From Chloroflexia bacterium (GTDB taxonomy: Bacteria; Chloroflexota; Chloroflexia; Thermomicrobiales; UBA6265): a DNA stretch of 18,397 nt. Positions 6,909-14,316 of the stretch are shown here, in pieces. The first letter of the stretch is position 1. Each line of letters opens with the position of its first letter. The notes beneath the pieces are model-generated. The model saw only the letters and a list, made by a program, of their open reading frames with translations, made no database searches and was not told the origin of the DNA. A program made the translations under genes and the position numbers. Location: positions 1-18,397 of the forward strand of contig JACDBO010000021.1 of NCBI GenBank assembly GCA_013694885.1. The letters run 5' to 3'.

Positions 6909-7835
6909 TCACATTGATGGTCGCCCCGTTCCCCTCCGCGCCGCGTTCGTTTCAGGCTGGTCAGGGAAGGCGTCGCGTTCGGGATGGCCGTAGTGAACGC
7001 GACGGGCGACCCGCGCGGTGATGACCCCGGTACCCGGCGCGAAGAGGTAGACGATGCCAAAAACCCCGACCGTCACCAGCACGACGCTGGCGCCGGACGC
7101 CACCCCCCGGTAAAAGGAGACGTAGAGCCCGGCCACACCGCAGACCGCGCCGATCAACGCCGACAGCACCACCATCGTCCGCAGGCGCTCGGTCAGCAAG
7201 CGCGCCGTCGCCGCCGGGGTGACCAGCATGGCGAGGACCAGGACATTGCCGACCGTTTGCAGCGAAACCACGATCGCCAGGGCCAGCAGGACCAGGAAGA
7301 GCTGGTCGAACAACCAGACGTTGATGCCGTTCGCCTGCGCCAGTGTGCGGTCGAACGCGACGACGACGAGTTCCCGCCGAAACCAGAGGATGGTCAGCAG
7401 CACCACCGCGCCGATCCCCGCGGTCATCGCCAGATCTTGCCTGGTGACGCCGAGGATCGAACCGAGCAGGAACGCGGTCAGATCCCGCGTGTAGGAACGT
7501 TCTGACGACAGCAACGCGACGCCGAATGCGAAGCCCCCCGCGAAGAGGATACCGATCGCCGTGTCGTTGCTCACCCGGCCGCTCTGACTGATCGCGCCGA
7601 CGCCGAAGGCGACGACGATCGCCGCCACCAGTGCCCCAATGAGCACGCTGCCGCCAAGCAGATGAGCGATCACGATACCCGGAAAAACGGCGTGGGCGAG
7701 GGCGTCACCGAAAAACGCCAACCCTCGCAGCGTCACGAAGACACCGGCAACGCCGCTGATCACCCCGACGAGGATGATCGCTCCGAACGCATGCTGCATG
7801 AAGGCGTGTTGCCATGGTTCGACCAGCCAGCTCAC
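6909..7835 (-). CDS. Zinc/manganese-type ABC transporter permease (ABC-3 family)
   Basis: This is the membrane subunit of a metal-ion importer of the ZnuB/MntB/TroC family. The 308-aa chain is strongly hydrophobic with about eight membrane segments. Family-typical stretches include AIILVGVISGVAGVFVTLRGLAFFGDALAHAVFPG near residues 19-53, where the GDALAHAV sequence is diagnostic, a SNDTAIGILFAGGFA segment, and LQTVGNVLVLAMLVTPAATARLLT in the second half. The C-terminus adds about 35 charged residues in the cytoplasm. The GTG start (7833-7835) overlaps the TGA stop of the ATPase gene by 4 bp (GTGA), indicating translational coupling. The substrate is Zn or Mn by family; the upstream Fur/Zur-like regulator makes zinc slightly more likely. 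Confidence 0.93.
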   Translation of the reverse strand: MSWLVEPWQHAFMQHAFGAIILVGVISGVAGVFVTLRGLAFFGDALAHAVFPGIVIAHLLGGSVLIGALVAAIVVAFGVGAISQSGRVSNDTAIGILFAGGFAFGVALLSSERSYTRDLTAFLLGSILGVTRQDLAMTAGIGAVVLLTILWFRRELVVVAFDRTLAQANGINVWLFDQLFLVLLALAIVVSLQTVGNVLVLAMLVTPAATARLLTERLRTMVVLSALIGAVCGVAGLYVSFYRGVASGASVVLVTVGVFGIVYLFAPGTGVITARVARRVHYGHPERDAFPDQPETNAARRGTGRPSM

Positions 7836-8629
7836 ACCGACCCGCTCCCGGGAGCGCCCACGAACACCACCGCGCCGCCGAACGCCTCGCGCAGCCGACG
7901 CTCATCGAGCATCGCCCCCACCGGCCCATCGCCGACCAAGGTGCGGTTGATCAGCACGACGCGGCTGGCGGAGGCGGCGGCCTGGGCGAGGTCGTGCGTG
8001 GCGTAGACGATCGTGGTGCCCGTTGCCCGAAGCTCGCGGAAGAGCTCGGCAATAATCGCTTGTGTCGGTGCGTCGACCCCGGTGAACGGCTCGTCCAACA
8101 ACAGTACGCGCCCCGCGTCGAGCAGCGCGCGAGCGAGGACGACGCGCTGCTGCTGACCGCCGGAGAGCGCGCCGATCTGGATTTCGGCAAACCGGCGCAT
8201 CCCGAGCCGGTCCAGCGCATCAAGCGCCCGATCCTTCGCGCGCCGCGAGAATGGACGCCACCGCGGCGCGCCCACCGAGCGTCCCATCAGCACGGTGTCG
8301 AGCACGGAGACCGGAAACGTCCAGTCCGCGCCAGCTCGTTGCGGTACGTAGGTCACCGCCGGGTGCGGGCCGCGCAGCGGTTGCCCGGCATAGGCAACGG
8401 AACCGTGCGAGGGCGGCAGCATCCCGGCCAGTACCTTGAGCAACGTGCTCTTGCCAGCCCCATTCGGCCCCACGAGACTCACCGCTTCGCCCGCGCCGAT
8501 CGCCAGGGTCACGTCAGAGAGTGCGGGCCGGTCTCCATAGTGAACCGAGAGATGCTCGGCGACGAGGAGCGACAACCTGCCGCGATCTGTTTGAGCTACT
8601 TCTTGGTCTTGGGTGGCGATGTCGGTCAT
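7832..8629 (-). CDS. Zinc/manganese-type ABC transporter ATP-binding protein
   Basis: This is the ATPase subunit that drives the adjacent permease. The 265-aa sequence has all ABC motifs: Walker A GPNGAGKST (54-62), a Q-loop in YVPQRAG (94-100), signature LSGGQQQR (155-162), Walker B VLLLDEP (175-181) and H-loop ATHD (210-213). The sequence PQRAGADWTFPVSVLDTVLMGR is characteristic of ZnuC/MntA-type ATPases. An N-terminal extension of about 20 polar residues precedes the domain; the ATG at 8627-8629 has only a GAGG placed too close, so a TTG near residue 19 is an alternative start. It overlaps the permease by 4 bp. A promoter with an operator-like palindrome lies directly upstream (8675-8704). 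No periplasmic or lipoprotein binding subunit is encoded in the window. Confidence 0.93.
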   Translation of the reverse strand: MTDIATQDQEVAQTDRGRLSLLVAEHLSVHYGDRPALSDVTLAIGAGEAVSLVGPNGAGKSTLLKVLAGMLPPSHGSVAYAGQPLRGPHPAVTYVPQRAGADWTFPVSVLDTVLMGRSVGAPRWRPFSRRAKDRALDALDRLGMRRFAEIQIGALSGGQQQRVVLARALLDAGRVLLLDEPFTGVDAPTQAIIAELFRELRATGTTIVYATHDLAQAAASASRVVLINRTLVGDGPVGAMLDERRLREAFGGAVVFVGAPGSGSV

Positions 8630-8674
8630 GGCCTCGTGGGAATGGCACAGGGGAACTGGCGCGGTCGTGGGCGC

Positions 8675-8704
8675 AGCCTAGCACTTTCTGAGACTTAGTG
8701 TCAA
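8675..8704 (-). promoter_or_regulatory. Promoter of the metal ABC transporter
   Basis: On the minus strand a perfect TTGACA -35 (plus 8699-8704) and an extended -10, TGCTAGGCT (hexamer 8675-8680), are separated by 18 bp. The -35 overlaps the stop codon region of the upstream Fur-family gene (stop at 8701-8703). RNA would start near 8668, about 40 nt before the ATPase ATG. Confidence 0.55.
8689..8703. promoter_or_regulatory. Candidate Fur/Zur-family operator (7-1-7 palindrome)
   Basis: The 15-bp sequence TGAGACTTAGTGTCA has two 7-bp arms around one central base, with 6 of 7 arm positions complementary. The TGA...TCA ends and 7-1-7 layout match the general form of Fur/Zur binding sites. It covers part of the spacer and the -35 box of the transporter promoter, where binding would block RNA polymerase. 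It also includes the last codons of the repressor gene. Confidence 0.5.
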
Positions 8705-9210
8705 AAACGAGGATCATCTGCGGAGTGTCCAGCAACCTGACAGGTTGGGCAGATACCGAACACCTCCAGCAGGTGATCGTGGATCGCGAAATCGGTGTCT
8801 CGTGTCAACTCGCCGACGAGCTGGTCCACCGGGCACCGCGTGAATTCCACCGCCGCTCCGCACTCCGAGCAGACGAGGTGATGCCGGTGACCGGGCACAC
8901 CAAGCAGGTAGGCCGGTCGCCCGTCGGCCTGGATCAGCCGGGTTAGCGCGTCGACCGCCGCCAGTATCTCCAGCGTGCGGTAGACGGTCGCCCGCCCAAT
9001 TGTGGCCCGACTTGCGGCGAGCTCACCGACCAACTGTTCGGCCGTGAATGGCCGTTCGTGCCGTAGCATCGCCTCCACCACCGCCGCGCGGGGAGCAGTC
9101 AGTCGATACCCATGCTGCGTCAGCACCGCCTCGACCTGTCGCGGGTCGACCGGTCTTGACGCGAGATGCGGCGGTTGGGAATGGCTGGCGGCGGGAATCA
9201 CGGCGGACAT
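8701..9210 (-). CDS. Fur-family metal-responsive repressor (Zur-like)
   Basis: This DNA-binding regulator probably senses zinc or manganese and represses the transporter downstream. The 169-aa length is slightly longer than usual Fur proteins (about 140-150) because of an extra N-terminal stretch of about 20 residues. The winged-helix domain covers about 25-100 with YRLTAPRAAVVEAML (35-49) and recognition-helix motif ATVYRTLEIL (74-83). The dimerisation/metal domain carries HRHHLVCSECG (108-118), H144/H146 in the segment HDHLLEVFGICPTC, and C154/C157, so both CxxC pairs of the structural zinc site are present. Only one ATG (9208-9210) fits; GGAGG lies 12 nt upstream, longer than ideal. An extended -10 (TGCTAGGCT) sits at 9250-9258. 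Zur is favoured over Fur or PerR from the neighbouring Zn/Mn-type transporter, but specificity cannot be read from sequence. Confidence 0.92.
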   Translation of the reverse strand: MSAVIPAASHSQPPHLASRPVDPRQVEAVLTQHGYRLTAPRAAVVEAMLRHERPFTAEQLVGELAASRATIGRATVYRTLEILAAVDALTRLIQADGRPAYLLGVPGHRHHLVCSECGAAVEFTRCPVDQLVGELTRDTDFAIHDHLLEVFGICPTCQVAGHSADDPRF

Positions 9211-9249
9211 TCGTATCAGTGGCCTCCTGATCTGGGACCTCGTCGCAAA

Positions 9250-9259
9250 AGCCTAGCAC
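9250..9259 (-). promoter_or_regulatory. Extended -10 element upstream of the Fur-family gene
   Basis: The minus-strand 10-mer GTGCTAGGCT is identical to the one in the transporter promoter (8675-8684). It contains TGnTAGGCT, an extended -10 form. It lies about 40 bp before the repressor ATG. No clear -35 accompanies it. Confidence 0.35.
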
Positions 9260-9358
9260 ACGGCGCACCGAACACCCCGGCCGAAAAACCGCGTACCATA
9301 CTGAGCGCGGAAAACGCATGGAACGCTCGTTCAGCGCATCTTCGCGGAGATATCCTCG

Positions 9359-11392
9359 ATGCGAAACCGGAAACTCAACCCCTTCCCAAGACGTGCCGCG
9401 CTGGTGGTGCTGCTCCTGGCGCTCGCCCTGCTGGCGGCTCTGCCGGCGGCGGCCCAGTCGGATCGTGATGCCCGTTGGCAGCGCTACGATGTCGCCCTCG
9501 ACCTCCGCGCCGATGGCACATTCCATGTCACCGAGACACAGACCGTCGCCTTCGAGGGTCGATTCCGCGCCGGATTCGCGATCATCCCACTCGACCGCGT
9601 CGATAGCCTGGGCAACGTGGTCATCGCGGAGCAATCCGACGGCACGACGACGACCTTCGAGTTCGTCCCACCCGCTGACTTCGACGAGGAACCAGGCACC
9701 TACACGTATCGGCAGGCCGGCGGTTCGCTCGAGATCGACTACGGGTTCGAGCCGACATCCGGCCGCGAAACGCGAACCTTCATCCTCGACTACGACGTCG
9801 CCGGTGGTGTCCGCGTCTACCCCGATCAGGAGCCGCCCAACCAGCAGATCTGGTGGACCGCGATCGCCTCCGACGTCACGGAGATCGCGCCCGTCGAGGC
9901 GTCGTCCGTCACCCTGACCCTGCCCGAGACGGTCGATCCAGCGCAGGTCGTTGTCAGTCCCGATGGCGCCGAGTCCGACGGGACGACCTGGACGTGGCAA
10001 CGTGGCAACCTCGATGCGGGCGACGACTTCGAGGTCCGCCTTCAGTTCCCCCCGATCACCGCGGCCACCGTACCCCAATGGCAAGCCGACGACGACGCCG
10101 AGCGGCAGTCCGAGGATGAGCGCGAGGAGCGCGCCGCCGTCGCGGGGGTCGTCTTTCTGGGCGCCGGGTTGCTCGGACTCGTTGGCGGCACCGTGGCCCT
10201 CTTCGGACTCTGGTACGCGCGCGGTCGCGACCCGCAGGTCGGGGCGATCGCCGAGTTCCTTCCGCAACCACCGGACGACCTCGGCCCAGGCGCCGCCGGC
10301 ACGCTGGTCGATGAGACCACCCACCCAAAGGACGTGATCGCCACCGCTCTCGACCTCGCCCACCGCGGTGTGCTTCGCCTGGCGGAAGAAGAAGGGACCA
10401 CGAAGTTCGCCTTCGGTGCCCACCACGACTTCACCTTCACGCTGCTCAAATCAGATGCCGACCTACGCCCCCACGAGCGCCATTTGCTGACCTCGCTCTT
10501 CGGGAAGAAGTACAACGAGGGTGCATCGACGAAGCTCAGCTCTGTGCAGCAGCTCTTCCGTGAGAGTGCCGAGGAGATCCACAACGGGTTCTATGAGGAA
10601 TTGGTCGCGCATGACTACTTCACCGAATCTCCCTTGCGGACCCGCAAGCGGTGGCGGCGCCTCAGCAAGATCGGCAGCATCGCCATCTTCGTCGTCGGAT
10701 TCATCCTCATCGGATCGTTGAGCACACTCACCGGCTGGGTGTGGTTCCCCGTCATCGTCGGGGTTGTCTTGCTGGTCACCGCCGGCCAGATCGCGCCGCA
10801 CTTGCCGAAGAAGACGCGGGCCGGCGCCGAAGCGGCGGCCAAGTGGCGCGCCTTCAAGATCTACCTCGACGACATCGAGAAGTACGAGCAGATCGCCGAA
10901 TCCAAGCAGATCTTCGACCGCTACCTCCCGTTCGCCGTCGCCTTCGGCATCGAGAAGTCGTGGGTCGCCAAGTTTGCGGCCGTGCGGACGCCCACGCCGG
11001 AGTGGTTCGGCGGTGGCTGGGTCGGTTCCGAAGGCTGGGACCAACCCTACGGACGGAGCCGGCGGCGGCGTCGCTATGGCGGCGGCGGCTGGTCCACCGG
11101 CTGGGGAACGGGTACGGGCACTTTCGGCGGTGGCTCGTTCGGCGGTTCCGGGAGCGGCGGAGGCGTCGATGTGGACATCCCCGACCTCCAGGACGTCAGC
11201 GATACTGCCGGCCGTAGTCTTCAGAGCAGCAGCGATAGCCTCTTTGACATGCTCAACACCGCCGGCAAGGTCTTCGGCGGCTTCTCCTCTGGCGGGTCGT
11301 CCCGCCGTGGCGGCTGGAGCGGTGGTGGAGGTTTCAGTGGCGGCGGCCGTTCAGGCGGCGGCGGCGGAGGCGGCAGCCGTGGCTTCCGCTAG
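9359..11392 (+). CDS. DUF2207 membrane protein with Gly-rich tail
   Basis: This is a predicted surface-exposed membrane protein of the DUF2207 family; its biochemical role is not known to me. The 677-aa chain has a signal peptide (about 1-33, LVVLLLALALLAALPAAAQS), an extracytoplasmic beta-rich domain (about 38-255) typical of DUF2207, a membrane helix (about 260-285), and a cytoplasmic region beginning ARGRDPQVGAIAEFLPQPPDDLGPGAAGTLVDE, a hallmark of the family, with a winged-helix-like part (about 325-430). Two further membrane helices lie around 438-478, followed by KKTRAGAEAAAKWRAFKIYLDDIEKYE. The C-terminus (551-677) is rich in Gly/Ser with clusters such as GGGFSGGGRSGG, common in this family. 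GGAG lies 10 nt before ATG 9359. It is divergent from the repressor and followed by a shortened paralogue. Confidence 0.9.
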   Translation: MRNRKLNPFPRRAALVVLLLALALLAALPAAAQSDRDARWQRYDVALDLRADGTFHVTETQTVAFEGRFRAGFAIIPLDRVDSLGNVVIAEQSDGTTTTFEFVPPADFDEEPGTYTYRQAGGSLEIDYGFEPTSGRETRTFILDYDVAGGVRVYPDQEPPNQQIWWTAIASDVTEIAPVEASSVTLTLPETVDPAQVVVSPDGAESDGTTWTWQRGNLDAGDDFEVRLQFPPITAATVPQWQADDDAERQSEDEREERAAVAGVVFLGAGLLGLVGGTVALFGLWYARGRDPQVGAIAEFLPQPPDDLGPGAAGTLVDETTHPKDVIATALDLAHRGVLRLAEEEGTTKFAFGAHHDFTFTLLKSDADLRPHERHLLTSLFGKKYNEGASTKLSSVQQLFRESAEEIHNGFYEELVAHDYFTESPLRTRKRWRRLSKIGSIAIFVVGFILIGSLSTLTGWVWFPVIVGVVLLVTAGQIAPHLPKKTRAGAEAAAKWRAFKIYLDDIEKYEQIAESKQIFDRYLPFAVAFGIEKSWVAKFAAVRTPTPEWFGGGWVGSEGWDQPYGRSRRRRRYGGGGWSTGWGTGTGTFGGGSFGGSGSGGGVDVDIPDLQDVSDTAGRSLQSSSDSLFDMLNTAGKVFGGFSSGGSSRRGGWSGGGGFSGGGRSGGGGGGGSRGFR

Positions 11393-11426
11393 AGCGAATT
11401 GTGGTGATCGTGGCCGTTGCGTCCTC

Positions 11427-11473
11427 AGCCTCGAAGAGGCTTCCTTGTTGAGCGCGGGTCTTCAGGCCCGCGC
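11427..11473 (+). terminator. Two small hairpins between the DUF2207 genes
   Basis: A 6-bp stem (AGCCTC/GAGGCT, 11427-11441, loop GAA) is followed by a 9-bp stem with one G:U pair (11452-11460 with 11465-11473, loop TTCA). There is no T-run. They may be a weak terminator or a processing site separating the two DUF2207 genes. Confidence 0.3.
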
Positions 11474-11524
11474 CGCGATGGGGCCGGTCACGATTTCCGC
11501 ATACCGCGGTCGACGTGCTCTGTC

Positions 11525-12697
11525 GTGAACCCCGTCGAGGCGCTGTTTCGCGTCATCTTCATCGGTGCCATGCTGCTGCTCTTCACCGGCGGCGGTGTCG
11601 GTCTGCTCGTGCTCTGGTACATGCGGGGCCGAGACCCCCGCGTCGGAATCGTCGCCGAGTTCCTGCCCAACCCGCCCGACGACCTGCCACCAGGCGCGGC
11701 CGGAACCCTGCTCGATGAGCACGCCGATCACCACGATGTCGTCGCCACCTTGCTGGGGCTGGCGCGACATGGTGCCGTCGACATCGTCCAGATCGTGCCG
11801 GACGCGCGGGGCCAAAAGCGACCGCACCGCCACCCGCCCGACGATTACGAGCTGACGCTGCGTGATCCGACCCGCTGCGAGTCCGCGCTCGAAGCCGAGT
11901 TGCTGCGGATCATCTTCGGTCCGCGTCCGGTCTCGGACCAATCCGTCCGGCTCAGCGAGATCCGACCGGCCTTCGCCGCCGCCGAATCCGACGTCCGGGA
12001 GTTGCTCTACGATGAGCTGGTCGAGCGCGGCTACTTCGTCAGATCGCCGGAGATCACCCGGCTGCGGTGGCGCCGGGTCGCCTGGGTCGGTCTGGTGCTG
12101 TCGATACTGACCGGCGTCGTACTCGCCTTCGTGCTCGATCCATACGCCCTCTTGCCCACCGTCGCCGCCGCCGTGATGTGGGGCGCGATGATCCCTCTCA
12201 GCCGGGCGCTGCCCCGCAAGACCCCAGCCGGAGCCGAGGCGGCCGCGAAATGGCGGGCGTTCCGGCGCTACCTGGCGGAGATCGAACGCTACGAGAATGT
12301 CGCCCAATCGCGCGAGCTCTTCGAGCGCTATCTCTCCTACGCCGTCGCCTTCGCCCTGGCGCGGGAGTGGGTCGGCATCTTTGCCGCCGCCGGCGCCGCC
12401 CAACCACCCTGGTACCGGCAACTTGACGGCGGGGATGTGCTGATCCCTGGCGATGTCGGCGGTCTCGGCGACATCGGTGACGTCATCGCCATGGGTCGCG
12501 CCTTCGAACTTGCCGGCCACCTCGGTCGCGACACCCCCGATCTCCCCGGCATCGGCGTCCCAGATGTGGGCTCGTTCGACCCACAGGCGGTCACCGACAC
12601 GCTCGGCGGTTCCCTGCAGGGCGTCAGCGATGGCTTCGGTGGCCTCCTCGATGCCGCCGGTTCGGTCTTTGACGCCATCGACTTCGACGTGTCCTGA
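11525..12697 (+). CDS. Shortened DUF2207 paralogue without ectodomain
   Basis: This 390-aa protein matches roughly residues 270-550 of the preceding gene product. A membrane helix (about 9-32) leads directly into WYMRGRDPRVGIVAEFLPNPPDDLPPGAAGTLLDE, then the winged-helix-like region (about 70-180), two membrane helices (about 184-227) and LPRKTPAGAEAAAKWRAFRRYLAEIERYE. It lacks the signal peptide and the extracytoplasmic domain, and its C-terminus (about 300-390) is Gly/Asp-rich with 'GDVGGLGDIGDV' rather than Gly/Ser repeats. GTG 11525 is chosen because it precedes the membrane helix; the frame upstream to 11417 is arginine-rich and opens with TTG. No good ribosome binding site is visible. 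Its stop overlaps the next start by one base (TGATG). It probably arose by duplication with loss of the outer domain and could pair with the full-length protein. Confidence 0.85.
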   Translation: MNPVEALFRVIFIGAMLLLFTGGGVGLLVLWYMRGRDPRVGIVAEFLPNPPDDLPPGAAGTLLDEHADHHDVVATLLGLARHGAVDIVQIVPDARGQKRPHRHPPDDYELTLRDPTRCESALEAELLRIIFGPRPVSDQSVRLSEIRPAFAAAESDVRELLYDELVERGYFVRSPEITRLRWRRVAWVGLVLSILTGVVLAFVLDPYALLPTVAAAVMWGAMIPLSRALPRKTPAGAEAAAKWRAFRRYLAEIERYENVAQSRELFERYLSYAVAFALAREWVGIFAAAGAAQPPWYRQLDGGDVLIPGDVGGLGDIGDVIAMGRAFELAGHLGRDTPDLPGIGVPDVGSFDPQAVTDTLGGSLQGVSDGFGGLLDAAGSVFDAIDFDVS

Positions 12698-13482
12698 TGT
12701 GTGACACCGGCGCAGCGCCACGCCGCCTCGATCTCCTCGGCTTGCCCCTCGATCACCGATCGGCGACCGAGGTGGATACCTGGCTCGAATCCGCGCTCGG
12801 CGAGCCGTGGGATAGCCACTGCCGCCATCTCGTGACCCTCAACCCGGAATACGTGATCGCCGCCCGCGCCGACCCGGCGTTCGGCGATGTGATCCGTGCC
12901 GCCGACCTCGTCGTCGCCGACGGCATCGGCATCGTCCTCGCCGTTCGCCTCATCCACAAGGTCCACGTGCCGCGGATCACGGGAGTCGAACTCACGGGGC
13001 GTCTGGTTGACCTCGGCGCCGGGTTCGGTGCCCCGGCATTCCTGCTCGGTGGTGGACCGGGTGTTGCCGACCGCGCCGCCATCCGGCTCGTCCAGCACAA
13101 GCCGGGTCGACATGTCGCCGGGGCGTGGGATGGTGGGACATCGGCACGAGCGGACGATATCGAATCACTCGGCCGCATCGGGAAGAGCGGCGCGCGGATC
13201 GTCCTCGTTGCCTATGGCGCCGCCGGTCAAGTCGGCTGGATCGCCCGCAATCAGGAGGAACTTGCGAGGTCTGGTGTCCGGTTGGCAATCGGGGTCGGCG
13301 GCGCGTTCGACTTCCTCTCCGGCACCGTGCCTCGCGCCCCGCGCCCCATTCGGCGCCTCGGCCTGGAATGGCTCTACCGCCTCGTCCGCGAGCCCTGGCG
13401 CTGGCGCCGGCAACTCGCCCTCCCCCGCTTCGCCGCCCTCGTCCTCATCACCGCCGCCCGCCGCGGACAGCCGCGCCCGTAG
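12697..13482 (+). CDS. WecG/TagA/CpsF-family glycosyltransferase
   Basis: Proteins of this family (GT26) transfer a sugar, often N-acetylmannosamine or its derivative, from a UDP-sugar to a membrane lipid-linked acceptor in the synthesis of wall teichoic acid or surface polysaccharides. The 261-aa length fits. Family features are LVTLNPEYVIAARADPAF (45-62), VVADGIGIVLAVRL (72-85) with D75 at the position of the proposed catalytic base, VPRITGVELTGRL (91-103), FLLGGGPGVADRAA (116-128), and the C-terminal GVGGAFDFLSGTVPRAPRP...GLEWLYRLVREPWRWRRQ, which in the family attaches the enzyme to the membrane and completes the active site. The ATG overlaps the previous stop by one base, so it is coupled to the DUF2207 paralogue. 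The real acceptor and sugar are unknown here. Confidence 0.92.
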   Translation: MCDTGAAPRRLDLLGLPLDHRSATEVDTWLESALGEPWDSHCRHLVTLNPEYVIAARADPAFGDVIRAADLVVADGIGIVLAVRLIHKVHVPRITGVELTGRLVDLGAGFGAPAFLLGGGPGVADRAAIRLVQHKPGRHVAGAWDGGTSARADDIESLGRIGKSGARIVLVAYGAAGQVGWIARNQEELARSGVRLAIGVGGAFDFLSGTVPRAPRPIRRLGLEWLYRLVREPWRWRRQLALPRFAALVLITAARRGQPRP

Positions 13483-13543
13483 CGCCGACCTCGTTTCGCG
13501 TATCCTAAAGCAAAGCGAACCGCGGTGAGCAGCCCTCCGCACC

Positions 13544-13586
13544 TGTCATTTCGAGCCGAAGCGAGAAATCTCTCGTTCGAGGGGAA
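13544..13586 (+). repeat. Dispersed repeat, copy 2 (GTCATTTCGAGC family)
   Basis: This copy starts TGTCATTTCGAGCCGAAGCG and matches the copy at 16040-16082 over 43 bp with two differences (AA for CG near position 16). It lies in the 228-bp gap between the glycosyltransferase and the zinc-finger gene. No inverted partner is visible within the gap. Confidence 0.85.
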
Positions 13587-13710
13587 AGGGCATCGTGAAA
13601 ATACGCCCCGCGCGTAAATTGAACAAGAACAAGCGCGCCAGCCAGCACGCGCCGCCTGAACGCCGATCGCCTTTGAGCGAGGCGCTCCGGGAAGGAATTA
13701 CAGAGTCCAG

Positions 13711-14316
13711 ATGACGGCTTTCGATAACCAATTCACCGCGACCAGCGCCGGGCAGGTGCCCTGCACCTACCACCCCAAGGTTCAGACCGGCCTGCGTTGC
13801 TCCCGCTGCGGCAAACCGATCTGCCCGCAATGTGCCGTGCGCACCCCGGTTGGCCTCCGCTGCCCCGACTGCGCCGGCGTGCGCGGCCTGCCCACCTACC
13901 GCACCGACCCCTCCGTGCTGCTCCGCGCGATCGGCGCTGGTCTTCTCGTCGCCCTCGGCACGGCCGTTCTCTGGCGGTTCCTGCCGGGCTGGGGCTTCTA
14001 CCTCTCGCTGCTGCTCGGCTTCGGCGTGGTCGAGACCATGTCGTATCTCGCCAAACACAAGCGCGGTCCCGATCTCAAGTTCGCGTCATTGGCGGTCATC
14101 GCGCTGGGTCTCCTCCTGAGCCGCGTGCTGCTCGCCCAGCGCTTCGGCGTCTCCCTGGCCGATGTGAACGCATTGAGCGACGCGGTCTTCACACCGGCCG
14201 TCTTCGAGACGTACGGCGGTCCCGTGGCGGCGACGGACCTGCTCCGGCTGCGGCTCATCCCCGATATCGTCTACGCCGTGCTGCCGTTCGTCATCGCCTG
14301 GTTCCGCTTCCGCTGA
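13711..14316 (+). CDS. Zinc-finger plus multi-span membrane protein
   Basis: The N-terminus carries a B-box-like zinc-binding module with eight ligands in order: C18, H21, C30, C33, C38, C41, C51 and C54 (CTYHPKVQTGLRCSRCGKPICPQC, then CPDC). About four membrane helices follow (about 69-90, 93-110, 123-142, 182-199), joined by short loops. Similar finger modules occur before rhomboid proteases in many bacteria, but here I see no GxSG serine motif or catalytic histidine, so it is not a rhomboid. Length is 201 aa. The start ATG has AAGGA about 14 nt upstream, a rather long spacing; the finger begins soon after, so no shorter start is reasonable. The stop overlaps murJ by one base (TGATG), which suggests coupled synthesis and a role with the flippase or other envelope proteins. 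Its function is unknown. Confidence 0.85.
   Translation: MTAFDNQFTATSAGQVPCTYHPKVQTGLRCSRCGKPICPQCAVRTPVGLRCPDCAGVRGLPTYRTDPSVLLRAIGAGLLVALGTAVLWRFLPGWGFYLSLLLGFGVVETMSYLAKHKRGPDLKFASLAVIALGLLLSRVLLAQRFGVSLADVNALSDAVFTPAVFETYGGPVAATDLLRLRLIPDIVYAVLPFVIAWFRFR

Noticed and set aside
9023..10426. 467-aa minus-strand ORF over the Fur-family gene and DUF2207 gene
   Set aside because: It overlaps two well-supported genes and shows no recognisable domain.
11462..12721. 419-aa minus-strand ORF opposite the DUF2207 paralogue
   Set aside because: It is the complement of a real coding region, with no motif and no start signal.
13797..14315. 173-residue upstream extension of murJ
   Set aside because: It lies out of frame inside the zinc-finger gene and is arginine-rich; ATG 14316 gives the normal MurJ start.
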